Assembly: GCF_000002985.6 (NCBI RefSeq)
Contig: NC_003280.10
Span: forward strand, 7,560,501-7,624,500
Source: Caenorhabditis elegans
Lineage: Eukaryota > Nematoda > Chromadorea > Rhabditida > Rhabditidae
Direction of reading: 5' to 3'
Length of the DNA stretch: 64,000 bases
Part shown: positions 42,101 to 56,980 of the stretch, one piece after another
Layout of the letters: each line of letters starts with the position of its first letter
Numbering within the stretch: position 1 is the stretch's first letter
Program-made: the position numbers and the translations under genes
The notes under the pieces: generated by a model
What the model was told of the DNA's origin: nothing
The model's input: only the letters and a program-made list of their open reading frames with translations
Database searches by the model: none

Positions 42101-45100
42101 TTGAAGAGAGAGTATATGCAATTGAAGACTCGAACCCAATTCTTGGAAAGTGAGCTCGATGATGCTAAACGAAAGCTCTTGGAATCTGAGACTACTCAGA
42201 AACGAATGGATGCTGAACACGCAATGTAAGTTGGTTGTCAGTGAAACTTTCAATAAAATTTATTTTAAGCTCTGCTTCGCATAACACTGTCCTAGAAGAG
42301 AATCTGAAACAATCTGAACAAATGGGAGTCATGGAGAAGGAAAGATTGGTAGCCAAGGCAAAATGTTTTGAAGAGTAAGAATACATCATCCATTTTCCAC
42401 TAATTTTATAATTGTTTCAGCCGTTCTAAACAACTTGCTGAGTCTCTTGAACAAAACCAGAAAAAACTCGATGAACTTCGTTCAAAGAATGATGAGCAAC
42501 TTTTTGCACACGAGAGAGAAACAAACGAGCTTCGTCGTCAGCTTCAAGTTGCTTCTCTTAACTTGGATGGCGTTAGAAGAGAACTCGAGGTGGTCAACAA
42601 CAATTTGATAAGTATGCAGAATGAAGCTACCAGAAATTCATCGGCGTTGGAGCAACATACAACAATCGTTCGTCAATTTGAAGATAGAATCACTGAAATT
42701 GAATCTGCTAATCTTCGTCTTCAAACCGAATTGAACAATAAGTGTGCCGCTCTTGTGGCCGAGTCGACGGCTAAGCGTGAGGCTGATCAGATGATAGAGC
42801 ACGCCGAAAGGCTACTTCAAAAGAAAACTGAAGAACTCAATAGTATTGAAGAAGAAAATCGTCAAAAACAAGCTGAGTATGACGAGAAACTTGCTCAATT
42901 ATCTCTTCAGTATGAATCGGTTAGTTAAAAACATTGAGATTGTATGAAATTTTATAATTTTTTTATAGTTGTCCGCGAATCTCACGAATCAAAACACAAC
43001 GATGGAGGTAAAGGTCAACACTGACGGTTCATCAAGTACAGTGGAAAATCTTCAATCGTTGTTACAATTCGTTCGTCAGTCAAAGGATGAGGCTACATCA
43101 AGAGCAATGACGGCTGAAGTTGAAATGCGCAGATTGCGAGCTGAAACTGCAGAATACGAAAGAGGACGTAATGAACTTTTGCGAAAGATTCGGGACTTGG
43201 AGACAGAAAAAATTGCAACGACGGCTGCCTTAGTAGAGAAAGCAAGCTTAATGGAAAAGATTCAAGCATTAACTGACGTTCATAATATCAATGCGAAATT
43301 GACTGAAGAGAAAACCAAATTACAAGCACAGCTTCATCAAATTCAAAAAGAGAAAGCGGACCTTGAAAATCAAAGATCACGTCTTTCCGCTTCGAATGAA
43401 GAACAGAAGCTCAAAATTGCATCGTCAGATCAAGAGGCAAATCAAAGAAAACGTGAAATTGAACAGCTGAAGCAACGTGTTCAGACTAATGCAAGAGGAG
43501 CAGCTTCTCAACCTCAATTGGATCAATTGAAGGCGCAATTGGCCACAGCACGCCAAGAATCAGCAGCTGCCACGGCAAAGGCGAAAGCGGCAGAGTGAGT
43601 TTCAATTCAGTATTAATTCGAATAATTTTCTCAAATTTTAGAGACAAGTTCAATCAAACTCGCCAGCTTGCCATTAAATATCGCAACGAGGTACGTATGA
43701 AAAACTTTTTTATTAGTTATTATGTAATTATTATGAGTTCACAAATAATTTAAAGCGAAAAAAATAAATTTATCCAAGAAGTCGTCCAGCTTCTCCGCCT
43801 GCTAAGAAGTCAAACATTTTGCTTTTTCTGCTTGGAAATAATGGATTGTAGAATGGATCCTGGAGCTTGAATTGCGGTTCTGGCAATCCTTTTTTAATTT
43901 CGTATGGGTTTGGTTCTGGAATCTTAGGAAGTGGAGCAAGTGTTTGTGGAGGAGATGGTGTAGTGAACATTTTCATCAGCGGATTGAGTGTGAAAGGATT
44001 GGACAGAGAAAGAATTGGTTTTTCCCATTCCTGAAATAGTGGTGGCGGAGGTGGGACTGTAAATATATCGAACTTCGGAGCAGGAGCAATAGTAGCTTGT
44101 CTCTTATCACGTTTGAAAAATAAGCGATCAAACATTTCCGGATCGAAAAGTCGAGGAGTTGGAGTAGTTGTTGGTGGAAGTGTTGGAATAGATTGAGGTT
44201 TACGGCGCAATGATGGGAAGAACATTGATAACGATTTTTCTAGGAAGTTCGGTGTTGTTGTAGTTGTAGGAGCAGGCGTCGTAGTTGTTGTAGGAATTAA
44301 AGTGATTCCAGCCATATCTTTTGAAAAATCGTCCAATTGTTTTTGCCACGGTTCAATATAGGGTTTAAACAGCCGCTCAATCAGTGGTGGGGCTTCTGTT
44401 GTTGTAGTAGTAGGTCTCTGTAGTCGTTGAAACATTTCCCATAAGCTTCTTGAAGTACTTAATGGATGATCCTCGCGATCTTTTCTTATTTTTTCAGCTT
44501 GATCTCGCGCTCTTTGGTTTTCTTTCATTTGATCAAAAACTTCCATTATCGGACTGATTATTGGGGCGATAATGCGATGAGCATCAACATCAGGATACTT
44601 ATCACCCTAAAAAGGAAATACGTTTAGTTAAAATAGAGATATATATTCACCTTGAGTGTTGGCGCATCTGCAAATTGAATTTGTGATAATTTTGACATCA
44701 TAGGATCACTGTTCGCAAAGAATGGCATTTGTGCAGGTGCATCTTGGCAAAATATTGAATGAATCAAAAATATATGTATTAGTAGCCATTTCAACATTTT
44801 GGCTGGCATGTGATGGATAAATGATGCTAGGAATATGCTTATGATAGCTTGTCGTTGATATCGCTGCGGCTGCTGGTAGCTTCTTTAGTTCATGGGCAAT
44901 TGGGTCATGCGGCGGACAGGTTGTATGCGCGGGCATTGTCGAGATTACGATATTCTCGAAGACCAAACCTGTTTCAATCCATGCTTTTTTAAAGCATCCA
45001 TAATTTCAAAGTGTAGTTCTCGGAAGAAAAAACACAATACGAAAGCAGTGTATAATGCCACCTTTTTTCAGAATACGGAGTTGAAAAAACTTGCTGAGGC

Positions 45101-47337
45101 TCCTCCTGGTGAAGGTGATCCATGTGCTGCACGCCTCAAGCTACAATTCGATGATTTCACTGCAAAAATTAATGATTACAAGACAGAGATAGAGAATCTG
45201 AATATGAAAGTTCTTCGAATGGGAATTTTGGAAAAGAGTTTAAAGAATACAAATGATCAGATAAACCAACTGAAACAGGAAAATTTGAAATTGACGGAAA
45301 ACATTCGGGTATTTTTTTTAGAAGTGTTTTTACTTTTTAATTGTCTGCTTTTACAGATGGCCCAATTGCAATCCGTGTCTGCAACAGATGTTGAATCAAA
45401 ACCTGGACCATCGTCAGCTTCAAAATCTGTATCGTCTATCAGACAAACTCCAACAAAAGTTCTCGACCCGTTGTCGTCTGCAGCCAAGCAACCGAATGAG
45501 CCAGATCAAACAACTGGACTGAAAACATCTCAGCAACCACCATCGTTCGCTGCCAAGAGACCTTCGTTCGGTAGGCAAGCACAGTCATCGTCGAATGTTA
45601 TTCCGCCTGCTCCAGCTCCAACGCCAACTTCTCAGCAAAAGGTTTCTCCGGTAAAACGCCCAATCCCACCATCAATTCCCAATGAACCTTTGGATATTAT
45701 TCCTCCAGTTCCGAGTGACAACATTCCAGGTATGATATTAGTGGTATAGCTAACATGTAATTCCTAATAGTTGTTCCAGATCCAACTCCACCAACTAACA
45801 GTTTCGGAACTGTTCTTCCCGTTCCACATACATTCCAAACATCTGTTCGTGTTCCTACTCAATCTCTCTTCTCATCTTCGTCTACAACTACAGTCCAGCC
45901 ACAACCGGAGAAGAAAAATGTACTTCCAAGTATTGATTCAGCTCCAAGTACACCAGGAGGTAATTCTTCTATGGTTACCACAACTTCTTCCATGGCCCCA
46001 GGGCAATCAATTTTCGGAAACATCGGGAATGTACCGGTCAGTGTTAGTAAAGTTTTTCCTGAAGCATCCGTTTAATGAAATTTTTATAGGTCCCGACTAC
46101 AGCACCAACTGACAATCTTGCTCTTCCAGAAGAAAGTGTAATTGAAGGATCTGCAGGTCAGAGCAGTTTGGTTAGTGGAAGCATCGATCAACGGAAGGTT
46201 CAAGATATTGATCTCGTAGCTAATGGTACTGTTAATAGTCAGTTTATGTTTTATATCTTGTTTTTTAAAGATGGTGAATCACGTGATAGCACAAATGTTG
46301 GAGGTGTATCCAGCTCTGATGTTCGTCGCAAAAGAACTGCAAATGATTTCGAGTTGAGTGAAGCCAAGCGCTTGAGAGAAAGTCCAAATGAAACAGTCAC
46401 AAGTAGTGAGACTCGACAACAAAGCAACGGCAAGAATTATCTATAGTTTTAACATGCAATAATTTTATTTTTCAGTTGCCGATATTCCAGAGCTAGATGA
46501 CGATGATGGTGTTCTTGGTATGGAGCATGAAGTCAGTGATGAAGATCCGAATGATAATACAATTCAAGAACAACGGCCGGATGTTATTGATCTGGAAAAT
46601 GATGAAGAAGTTCTTGAAGATGAAATGGACGAAGAGGAGGATGATGATAGCTTCGGAAATGACGAAGAATTTGAGGATGAAGAAGAAATTCCTGAAGATG
46701 ACGACGACGATGATGTTGTTGTCCTATCCGATGGAGATGATGAACCAGCAAATGATAATGATGAAGAGAGTCTCAATGATATTGATGACGACGATGGTAT
46801 TGAGGAGATCGAGATGGTTGAAGAATCAAACAACCGTGATATTGAAGAAGTTCTCGGAGGAGAAGGTTTTAAATTTAATCTACGTCTTCTTCCTAATTTT
46901 AGTTTACAGACTCGCAACCATCACTTGATGATCAAGATCGTGAGGCAGCTTCTGCTGTTGAAGAGGCTGAAGACGAAGGGCGTGATCCATTAGGAACTAT
47001 TGACGAGCCGAGTGCACCCGCTGATCCTACTGGTGCCGCTGGTATTGGTAGCTCTGGAAGAATGGGCCAAGACGTGCAGAGAGTTCGGCTTCCAACGGGG
47101 CTTCGTGACGCCGAAAGAGAGGATCAATGTTCGAGCAGGTAAAACTATGCGTGATTCTATGTCATAATCGAAATAAGATTTTTCAGTAATGAAACAAACG
47201 ATGAGCGACCAGCTGAACGTTTAACTGCTCGCAATCTCGCTCGTATGCAACGTCCAACCCGTGGAGCTAAACCAACTCGTGGAGTTTATACGCCTGCTCG
47301 TGGCAATCGAGGAGGTCGTGGAGGTGGAACCGCTTAA
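39159..47337 (+). CDS. npp-21: TPR/Mlp nuclear-basket nucleoporin
   Basis: About twenty exons from ATG 39159 to stop 47337 give roughly 1,990 residues. The first two thirds are nearly unbroken heptad coiled coil, rich in Glu, Lys, Gln and Leu, running to about 45300. Then comes a Ser/Pro/Gln-rich stretch, then a strongly acidic block (EVLEDEMDEEEDDDSFGN, about 46590-46860), and last an RG-rich tail (TPARGNRGGRGGGTA). This is the layout of TPR/Mlp, the filament of the nuclear pore basket that works in mRNA export, spindle-checkpoint protein docking and chromatin exclusion at pores. The exon ending at 43691 joins the one starting at 45072 across a 1.38-kb intron that contains a whole antisense gene. 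The start follows a trans-splice acceptor by two bases. Confidence 0.94.
43770..44809 (-). CDS. Secreted Thr/Pro-rich protein nested in an npp-21 intron
   Basis: Two exons, 44809-44651 and 44606-43770, encode 331 residues antisense to npp-21 and entirely within its intron 43692-45071. A signal peptide is clear (MLKWLLIHIFLIHSIFC; translation may start here at the second Met or at MPAK four codons upstream). The mature protein has no cysteine-rich module. It is rich in Pro, Phe and Thr, with mucin-like runs (PTTTTTEAPP, TTTTTPAPTTTTTPN), repeated PTLPPTTTPTPRLF-like blocks, and a basic KRDKRQ site that could be cleaved by a proprotein convertase. The C-terminus is EAGRLLG. No family is recognised. 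Cuticle, matrix or secreted-peptide roles are guesses. Its promoter must also lie in the npp-21 intron. Confidence 0.85.
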
Positions 47338-47781
47338 ACAAACCATTCAATGCAACATGAATTGTTTCCATTTTTATTTATCATTCATACGTTCCCCAGT
47401 TGTTCTCTATTTATTTTTGATCCCGTAAGATTAACACCTCGTATTGGATTGCAGTTTCTACTGTGGTTTTTCAATACTTCGATGGTGGGTTTTAAATGAA
47501 ACTGTAAATGCAACTGTGTTGTCTAGTTAACAGCTATATGTGTTCAATTTCTTTTGAACATAACAAAGAAAAACCTGCGTCGAGTGAAATCGAACTTGGG
47601 TGTGGGATGAACTGTTGTCTCGATCTCTTTGGCAAATTGTTGTGAAAGGGAAACAACAAAACCACTCGAAGTTACCGCAAAGATTGTAATACAAGAACGG
47701 GCAATCGAGAAGTTTGTAATAGTTGGTTAAAAAGAAGACCGAGACCTTTTTTCATCTCATTTCAACAATCAGAAGGTGAAG
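47338..47781. other. npp-21 3' UTR and lipase-gene promoter
   Basis: The npp-21 3' UTR continues past the stop. The promoter of the next gene must be compact because only about 440 bases separate the two coding regions. Confidence 0.45.
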
Positions 47782-50289
47782 ATGCATCTTATATTTCTCT
47801 GTTTTCTTTGCTTTTCCTCGGTTTCTTCAGATTTCTCACCTAGTTTCAATAAGTTTTTAATTGATAACTATGGTAAAGGAATCAATGATTTATTGGCAAG
47901 AAGAGATATTGGACCACATGGAAGTTATGGTGGTGGTACACATGATGGAAGTAAAAGAACCAGGTAACCTAGTTTTAGAGAGGAATTTAAGTTTGTGTAC
48001 TCGCTGTTTATTTGGAGTTTCAATTACAAAAGATATATATAAAAAGTTAGAAAAGGATCCTGTTATTACTCAAACGCGAAGATTTGCGATTTTTCCGCCA
48101 AAACTACAGTACCCGGACGGGTTTGCGCCTTTAAAGGTTACTGTAATTTCAAACTTTCATTGCTCTGGAATTTTTATCGAATTCTTTTATAGTTTTCCGT
48201 AAAATATTTTTTACCATGAAAAACCATAAAAATCACATAATTAATAAGAAATCGGTTTAAAAAAACCATGAAAAATCTATGAAAATTCCACAAGAATGAA
48301 AATTGGAAATTACAGTACTTTTTAAAGGCCGTTTGCATTTAACAAAAATTGTAGTGTCGAGACCGGGTATCGTATTTAAATCTTCTGAACCTTTTTTTCA
48401 AGTTTCAAGAATATTGTGGCTCCAGTCTGGTTCTGCAAAGTCCCTTTTATATTGTTTTTTATTCCTACAGAACTTCGAGATTGTTTAATTTAAGTACCAA
48501 TTCTCTCATTTTTCTTTGTGGTTCATAAAGTTAAGACAAACGAAATCATGACATCATCGTAATTTTATTGATCACTATAGTGGTCATATTAAACTAAATT
48601 AATTTCTCTAATTTCAGTAAACAAGCTGTTATTCTCGTGCATGGAATCACAAATACTGCAGGTACTTTCCAAGGGCATAGACATCATCTTCTGAATGCGG
48701 GATGGAGTGAAGAATTGGTCAGTTATACAGTTTCCCATTACAGGAGATTTTATTAGTGTAACACCATATCTATACGTTCATTGTTCGAGAAACGCGTTTA
48801 TGAAAAACTGAAACGATTGGCTTAAAGTTGACGTCTTTTTTCTAATGATATCAATTTTCATGTGTTTGCAACGACTTACGGTGATGGTGGAAAGACAATG
48901 GCACCAATGGTGGATATGAAGTGTCAGTATGTGAAACAGGTTTATAAGCTTCAAATTACTCAAATGTCTATACTATATACACATGGTTATAGGTGAGATA
49001 CATGATTCAAGTGGTTGCTGCGTTTACACATAGGAAGGTCGATGTAATTGGTTATTCATTGGGATCACCAATTGCAAGAAAGGTGAGAAATGAATACAAT
49101 ATTGAAAATCTACTTTATTACTGCTAGAACTTGAAATAAAATTATCAGTTACAATAGAAAACATTAAAGGTTTAAAGGTGCATGCAGAACTTTGAAAAGT
49201 TGGCTCACCTCCTCTTTGACATTTTTCTTAGATAAATTGTTTTGGGGGTTTTACTGTTTAGCATGGTCCAACATTTAATATAATTTACAAATTTCTTTAG
49301 GCAATTCTCGGAGGAGCTTGTGTGGAAACAGGAGAGAATCTCGGACCACCATTGACTGCATTAATTGACACATATGTATCTGTTGCTGGTAAGTTAAATT
49401 TTGAAATTTTTTTTCGTAGGAACCCGAAAATGTAATTTATATGTTTAATTTAATTTATTTATTTTATCTGATCCAAAAAAAACATTTACAACTGCCCAGA
49501 GCTTTCTTATCATTTTCTTCTCGAATTATCAATTCAGGAGCCAATCGTGGATCATTCCTTTGTGCTCTTCCATTTCCTGGAGCATGTAACATGAATAATG
49601 GACTATCATGTATGTCTGCATATATTAAGGATATCAATTCTCGTCCAAGATATGAAGGAAAATACATTTTTTCAATTTACGGACCAGGAGACGATAAAGT
49701 TGGATACCGTAATACTTGTGGACAGTTATGCTCACAGATTGCTGGAGCAAACGGCGAATTTGAAGTAAGATATTTCTTCAAGGCTTCAAAAGTGCCTTCT
49801 TATTACCCAGACACAAAATTTTGCGATTTTTGCGCCAAAACTACGGTACCCGGTCTTAGCACGATTTTTTTTGGAAAAATGCAAAAGGGTCTGCGCCTTT
49901 AATGAGTGCTGTAATTTCAACCCTCGTTGATGTGCAGTATTCACAATTGTTTCGAAGTTTTTCGTTTAAATAATATTTATTAATTAAAAACAATCAAACC
50001 CACATAAATTTTAACAATTCGTTTGCAAAGTTACGAAAAGTCGATAAAATTCCACAGAGACGAAAGTTAGAAGTTACAGTATCCCTTAAAGGCGCAGACT
50101 TGTTTGTTTCTGACGAAAATTGTCGAGACCGGATACCGTATTTTTGTGGAAAAATCACAAAATAACGCTTCTGGGAATACAATATTTAATAATAAATAAT
50201 CAAATTTTCAGAGACCAGGAAACCATGACGATGTATTGATCAAAACTGCTGCTTTACAATTTAAATTAATTGATACACATGCTGGATGA
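47782..50289 (+). CDS. Lipase-related secreted alpha/beta hydrolase (LIPS family), with one defective-looking splice site
   Basis: The protein starts MHLIFLCFLCFSSVSSDFSP, a signal peptide, and ends LIDTHAG. The worm class-2-lipase pattern is complete: VILVHGITNTAGTF (oxyanion region), TTYGDGG, VDVIGYSLGSPIARK with the nucleophile serine in GYSLG, a cysteine-rich block (FLCALPFPGACNMNNGLSC, NTCGQLC) and GNHDDVL with the likely catalytic histidine. First exon 47782-47963; the next begins near 48619 and ends at GAATTG before 48719. The following exon should start at 48862, but the bases before it read TTTTCAT, not TTTTCAG; no other in-frame AG lies upstream. Skipping to the AG at about 48890 would keep frame but drop about 11 conserved residues. 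Two introns carry inverted-repeat transposons. It is either a living gene with odd splicing or a recent pseudogene. Confidence 0.78.
48064..48376. repeat. Small inverted-repeat transposon, family member 2, in a lipase-gene intron
   Basis: The left end carries CTACAGTACCCGGACGGGTT and TGCGCCTTTAAAGG; the right end carries TTTAAAGGCCGTTTGCATTT and GTCGAGACCGGGTATCGTA. The outer left part (GCGATTTTTCCGCCAAAACT) is also shared with member 3. It lies in the first intron of the lipase-related gene. Confidence 0.85.
49801..50145. repeat. Small inverted-repeat transposon, family member 3, in the last lipase-gene intron
   Basis: The left end has GCGATTTTTGCGCCAAAACT, then ACGGTACCCGGTCTTAGCAC and GTCTGCGCCTTTAATGAG. 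The right end has CCCTTAAAGGCGCAGACTTG and TTGTCGAGACCGGATACCGT. The arms pair over about 120 nt. It fills most of the last intron of the lipase-related gene. Confidence 0.88.
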
Positions 50290-51071
50290 TAAAAAAATAA
50301 TTCTTAAAAACGAAATCTCTGTACATTTGTTCAATTTATTAAATCAATTTATTAAATGTGTATCAATTTATTAAATACACATTCAAATTCGAAAATTATC
50401 TGTTTCTAAAATAAATGTTGCATACCAATATTATTTTAATATCAATCGAAATCTTTCCATGTTCTAGATTTTCTGAAAAAAGTTTAATAAAAAAGATTTA
50501 TTGAAGTGCATAAAACAAGTAAATTTGTAGAACATAACCGAGATCGAGCCAGTCGATGGATAAAATTGAGCGGCTCTAATTTTCAAAAACTAAAATCATG
50601 AAGGCAAATGGAAAGAAGGCGGGAAATGAGAAAGTCCTCGGGAAATCGAATCACAACGTTTGAAATTGTATGCTAGATGAACATGGAATACTGTCAGAAA
50701 ATATTGAAGATTATATCTTGATAAAATTTCTGACTGGTACTCATTGAAAAAATTTCGGTCTAGATACAATAAAAAATTATACATTTAAAAAATGTTATGG
50801 GTAATGGCTTTGTGAATGAGCATAAGAATTACTGACAGTTGAACTACAAGAACTTGAATTTAAAGTTCAGGTAGTTCTGTTGTGAGATCAAAGTATGGCT
50901 TTTGTCGCTTCTAGCGGTGGCAGTCCTCAATAGGAGAAAGTGGATAGAAGATGAATGAGGAACATGGTGTAGGAAGAAGCGATTGAATAAAAATCAATAT
51001 AAAACATGAAACTAAATTACAGGAAGAATGATTTGGATAAAGGAACTGACGGATAAAATAAAGAGTCGTAG
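50290..51071. other. Intergenic stretch between convergent genes
   Basis: It includes three tandem copies of TCAATTTATTAAAT at about 50331-50378, close to the lipase-gene stop, and possible poly(A) signals for both flanking genes. No gene is seen. Confidence 0.5.
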
Positions 51072-53124
51072 CTATGACTCTACTGGTTCCTTAGAACCAC
51101 GAGAATTTCGAGAATACCGTTCTTTTGCTGGATCAGGGAATACATACTGACATGCATTAAATGAAGGAGGCATTCCATAACCAAATGCTGTTGGACAATC
51201 AATTGCAGATTCTCTGAAAAGAAATTAATATTCAAAAATCCAATAATCTTAATGACTTACTTGTCTTCATTAGTTGTAGACGATGCACATTTAACCATAT
51301 GTGCATAAAGATCTCCTGTTGACGCAAAGTTGACGGCTTTACACAGTGTACATTGAATATGACTGATATCTCTCTTGATTGGCTTGTGATGCTGTACACT
51401 GTGTTTGTATCTTTTATCGAACATGTGAGTTCTATCGTGTCTCTGTAAAATATTATTTTTTAGCCTTTATTATATTATCTCAATTATTGTTGCGAAAAAT
51501 ACGGTACCCGGTCTCGACACGATAAGTTTTGTAAAAAAATTAAACACGCGTGCGCCTTTAAGAAGTACAGTAATCTCAAATAAAAATTTGATTTTTCAGC
51601 ACTTTCGGCGATTTTTCATATTTTTTCTTATGTGCAGTTTTTTTTTTTAATTTCAAATTGTACTTTTTTAGTTTTTCTTATAAATAATTATATATTATTC
51701 GCAAAAAACATATAAAATTCAATATTTTTTTTCCTAAATTACAGTACCCTTCTCCAGGGCTGTAGATATTCTTTTTCGATTTTTCTTCGTGGACTGGCGA
51801 AGCCGTATTTTTTTATAATGTTTTTTAAAACAAAAAATTCTGATATACTGAAAAATTCATAAATTTTCAAATTTTACTTTTTTTGGTAATATGACGAATT
51901 TCTACTTTCTTTAAAATTTAAAATTCTCACACAAAAAATACTCACCTGTACATAATAATATTCCGGAAGTGCTCTGTTGCATTTCCCATCGTTATAATCT
52001 TCATTGAGGTGTAGCTGAAACTGATTGTAGCTGTCAAAAGATCCTTTACAATTGAAACAGAACACTCCAGCATCATTGTGACCGAGACATTCAGAAGATT
52101 TCAAAGTCACTTTTGGACGAGGTGGCTGACTTGATGGAACTAAAACATCTTTAATCGGATAATGTGGAGTATCATCTTCAAATTCTTGTTCTTGAGCGTC
52201 GTAAAATCTGCAAAAATCTTGAATTACTTTTCTGTTGAAAAAAGAAAGGGAAGACTCTTGAAAAAGAAAAGACAACGAATACGGAGGTGCTAATCGAGTT
52301 GAGAGTCACTCTTCTCTCTTTTCTCATCGTCTTCACCACTTCAGTTCAATTTCAAACTCACTCTTGGTCTGGCTCAGAGTCTAGTAATTGATCTATTCCA
52401 GGATCTTCTTCTATTTCAACTTTTTTCGGTGCAACTTTATTGGGTCTTAATGTTTGTTCTAACACAGCCATAGCGTTGAATCTCCATTGCTTTTCCGAAT
52501 TTGTAGCCAGTTTTATTTCTGAAATTACTTTTATAAGGATTATTGAGAATAATAAATTATTCGTACCATTCGTAACGTCATAATCTGCAAATTTTCTCGA
52601 TTCTTCCTTCCTCGCAGCTTTTCTTTTTTCTTCCTTGTCACAAACATGTTCTTTAATGTGCAATAGCGTACGAGAAGCAAGTCTACAGTGATCACAGAAA
52701 AATGGAAGAACTCTTGGTTTCAGCTGCTTCTTGTATTTTCGAACTAGATTCACTGCAATTCGATGGGAAGGGCTTCCACTGTTCCATCGTTTTGGACGGC
52801 TGAAAAATAAATATTTTAGAACATCCCCGAATAACAAAGATTCAAGCATGACATACATCGAATAAAACACATTACTCCTCTCTTTTCTTCGTTTCTCTTT
52901 GCTCTGTCGAAATATTACACTGGTGTGAGAGCAAGAACACATGCTATCGAAGTCCAGAGACTTCCGATCAATACTTTTTTACTGATATTTTTTAAATAAC
53001 TAATTGGATTTAAATGTTCTTCGATTTATAATTCTTTTAGAGTTTTTTCAACTCACCTTAACAAAATTCCACGAAGTGACGGGTGCAGAAGATAGGCTGC
53101 ACCAACTGGTAAATCGCGAATCAT
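51072..53124 (-). CDS. C2H2/C2HC zinc-finger protein
   Basis: Reading from 53124 on the minus strand, exon 1 encodes MIRDLPVGAAYLLHPSLRG and ends at GTGAG near 53058. It joins in frame to RPKRWNSGSPSHR at about 52800. Three finger-like units follow: FFCDHCRLASRTLLHIKEHVC, FCFNCKGSFDSYNQFQLH and CTLCKAVNFASTGDLYAHMV followed by KC. The second and third have Cys in place of the final His (C2HC). Between them are charged linkers, one with EIEEDPGIDQLLDSEPDQE. The last exon (about 51214-51072) ends KEPVES. It is a likely nucleic-acid-binding protein; the fingers are too widely spaced for a classic tandem array. The start codon overlaps that of the divergent Ig gene. A different start at 52942 without exon 1 is possible but lacks support. 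Confidence 0.75.
51498..51812. repeat. Small inverted-repeat transposon, family member 4, in a zinc-finger-gene intron
   Basis: The left end is well kept (ACGGTACCCGGTCTCGACAC and GTGCGCCTTTAAGAAGTACA). The right end is eroded, with ACAGTACCCTTCTCCAGGGC and a terminal GCCGTATTTTT. It is the most decayed of the four copies on its right side. Confidence 0.7.
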
Positions 53125-53912
53125 GAGCTTCCGATTATGGGGTCGATGCATTTTTTTCTTCTGCTTCTTGCTGGAAGCCATCGATTCTAGAGGAGGTCGT
53201 CGAGGCGGAAAAGGAAAGGGAAAGAGTAATCTGCAATTTGCACAAGTTGCAGAATTTTCGTTGGTTCAAACGGTTTTGTCAGATAATAGAGCGAGTTTCA
53301 GAAATAAAAAAAATGATACAAAATTTGAAAGTCTTTCAGAGTGCTCAAATCATAACTGGCTCTCACTTCAGTCAAACATATCGGCTTGGATACAAACTAC
53401 TTATCATTTGCAAAGCTCGTGGAGATCCTAGACCGACAATTAAATGGTATAAGGAAGGTGCTGAAATTCAACCAAAAGCTAGCATTCACGTGAGTCATGT
53501 ACAGTAATCCGTGGGTTAACTGCTTTACTTGCAGTATTACGAAAAGCCAATCGAAAATGATACAATTTGGAGTAAATTAGAAGTTGGTAAGTGAAAATTG
53601 TTGTCAATCAAGAATATCTTTAGAACCCTTGCGAAAAATGATACAATATGATAAGAAACTTTTTTGTCACTGTCAGCAAATTTTGGAATTTCGCTCATTT
53701 CTCTACAATTTTTTTGCCATATTCAGCGCTTTTTAAAGTTTTTCTTCTTAACTGTGAGCGAATGGCAAACTACAATAACGACAGCTAAATATACGACAGT
53801 TGTCATATTTTCAGATCCGGCAACAATGGGCGATCAGGGTGTCTATGCATGTGTGGCTAATAACCCGCACGGAGTAATGGCAAAGAATTTTAAAGCAGAA
53901 TATACGTATTGA
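53123..53912 (+). CDS. Small secreted protein with one immunoglobulin domain
   Basis: Four exons (53123-53225, 53302-53489, 53535-53586, 53815-53912), in frame, 146 residues. The start MSFRLWGRCIFFFCFLLEAI acts as a signal peptide. It is followed by a very basic RGGRRGGKGKGK run and a single I-set Ig domain: LLIICKARGDPRPTIKWYKE, the second cysteine in DQGVYACVANNP, and the end AKNFKAEYTY. There is no membrane segment. This is the architecture of the worm one-Ig (OIG) proteins; OIG-4, which I recall as a chromosome II gene needed at neuromuscular acetylcholine receptors, is a candidate, but I cannot confirm the identity from memory. AATAAA overlaps the stop codon (53912-53917), so the 3' UTR must be very short. 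The start codon overlaps that of the zinc-finger gene on the other strand. Confidence 0.82.

Positions 53913-56980
<3,068 letters not shown>

Noticed and set aside
46564-46917. Serine-rich minus-strand open frame
   Set aside because: It is the antisense of the acidic Asp/Glu block of npp-21; GAT/GAA runs read as TCA/TCT serine codons on the other strand.
46497-46928. Methionine-rich plus-strand frame
   Set aside because: It is a shifted frame over the npp-21 acidic block (GATGAT read as ATGATG).
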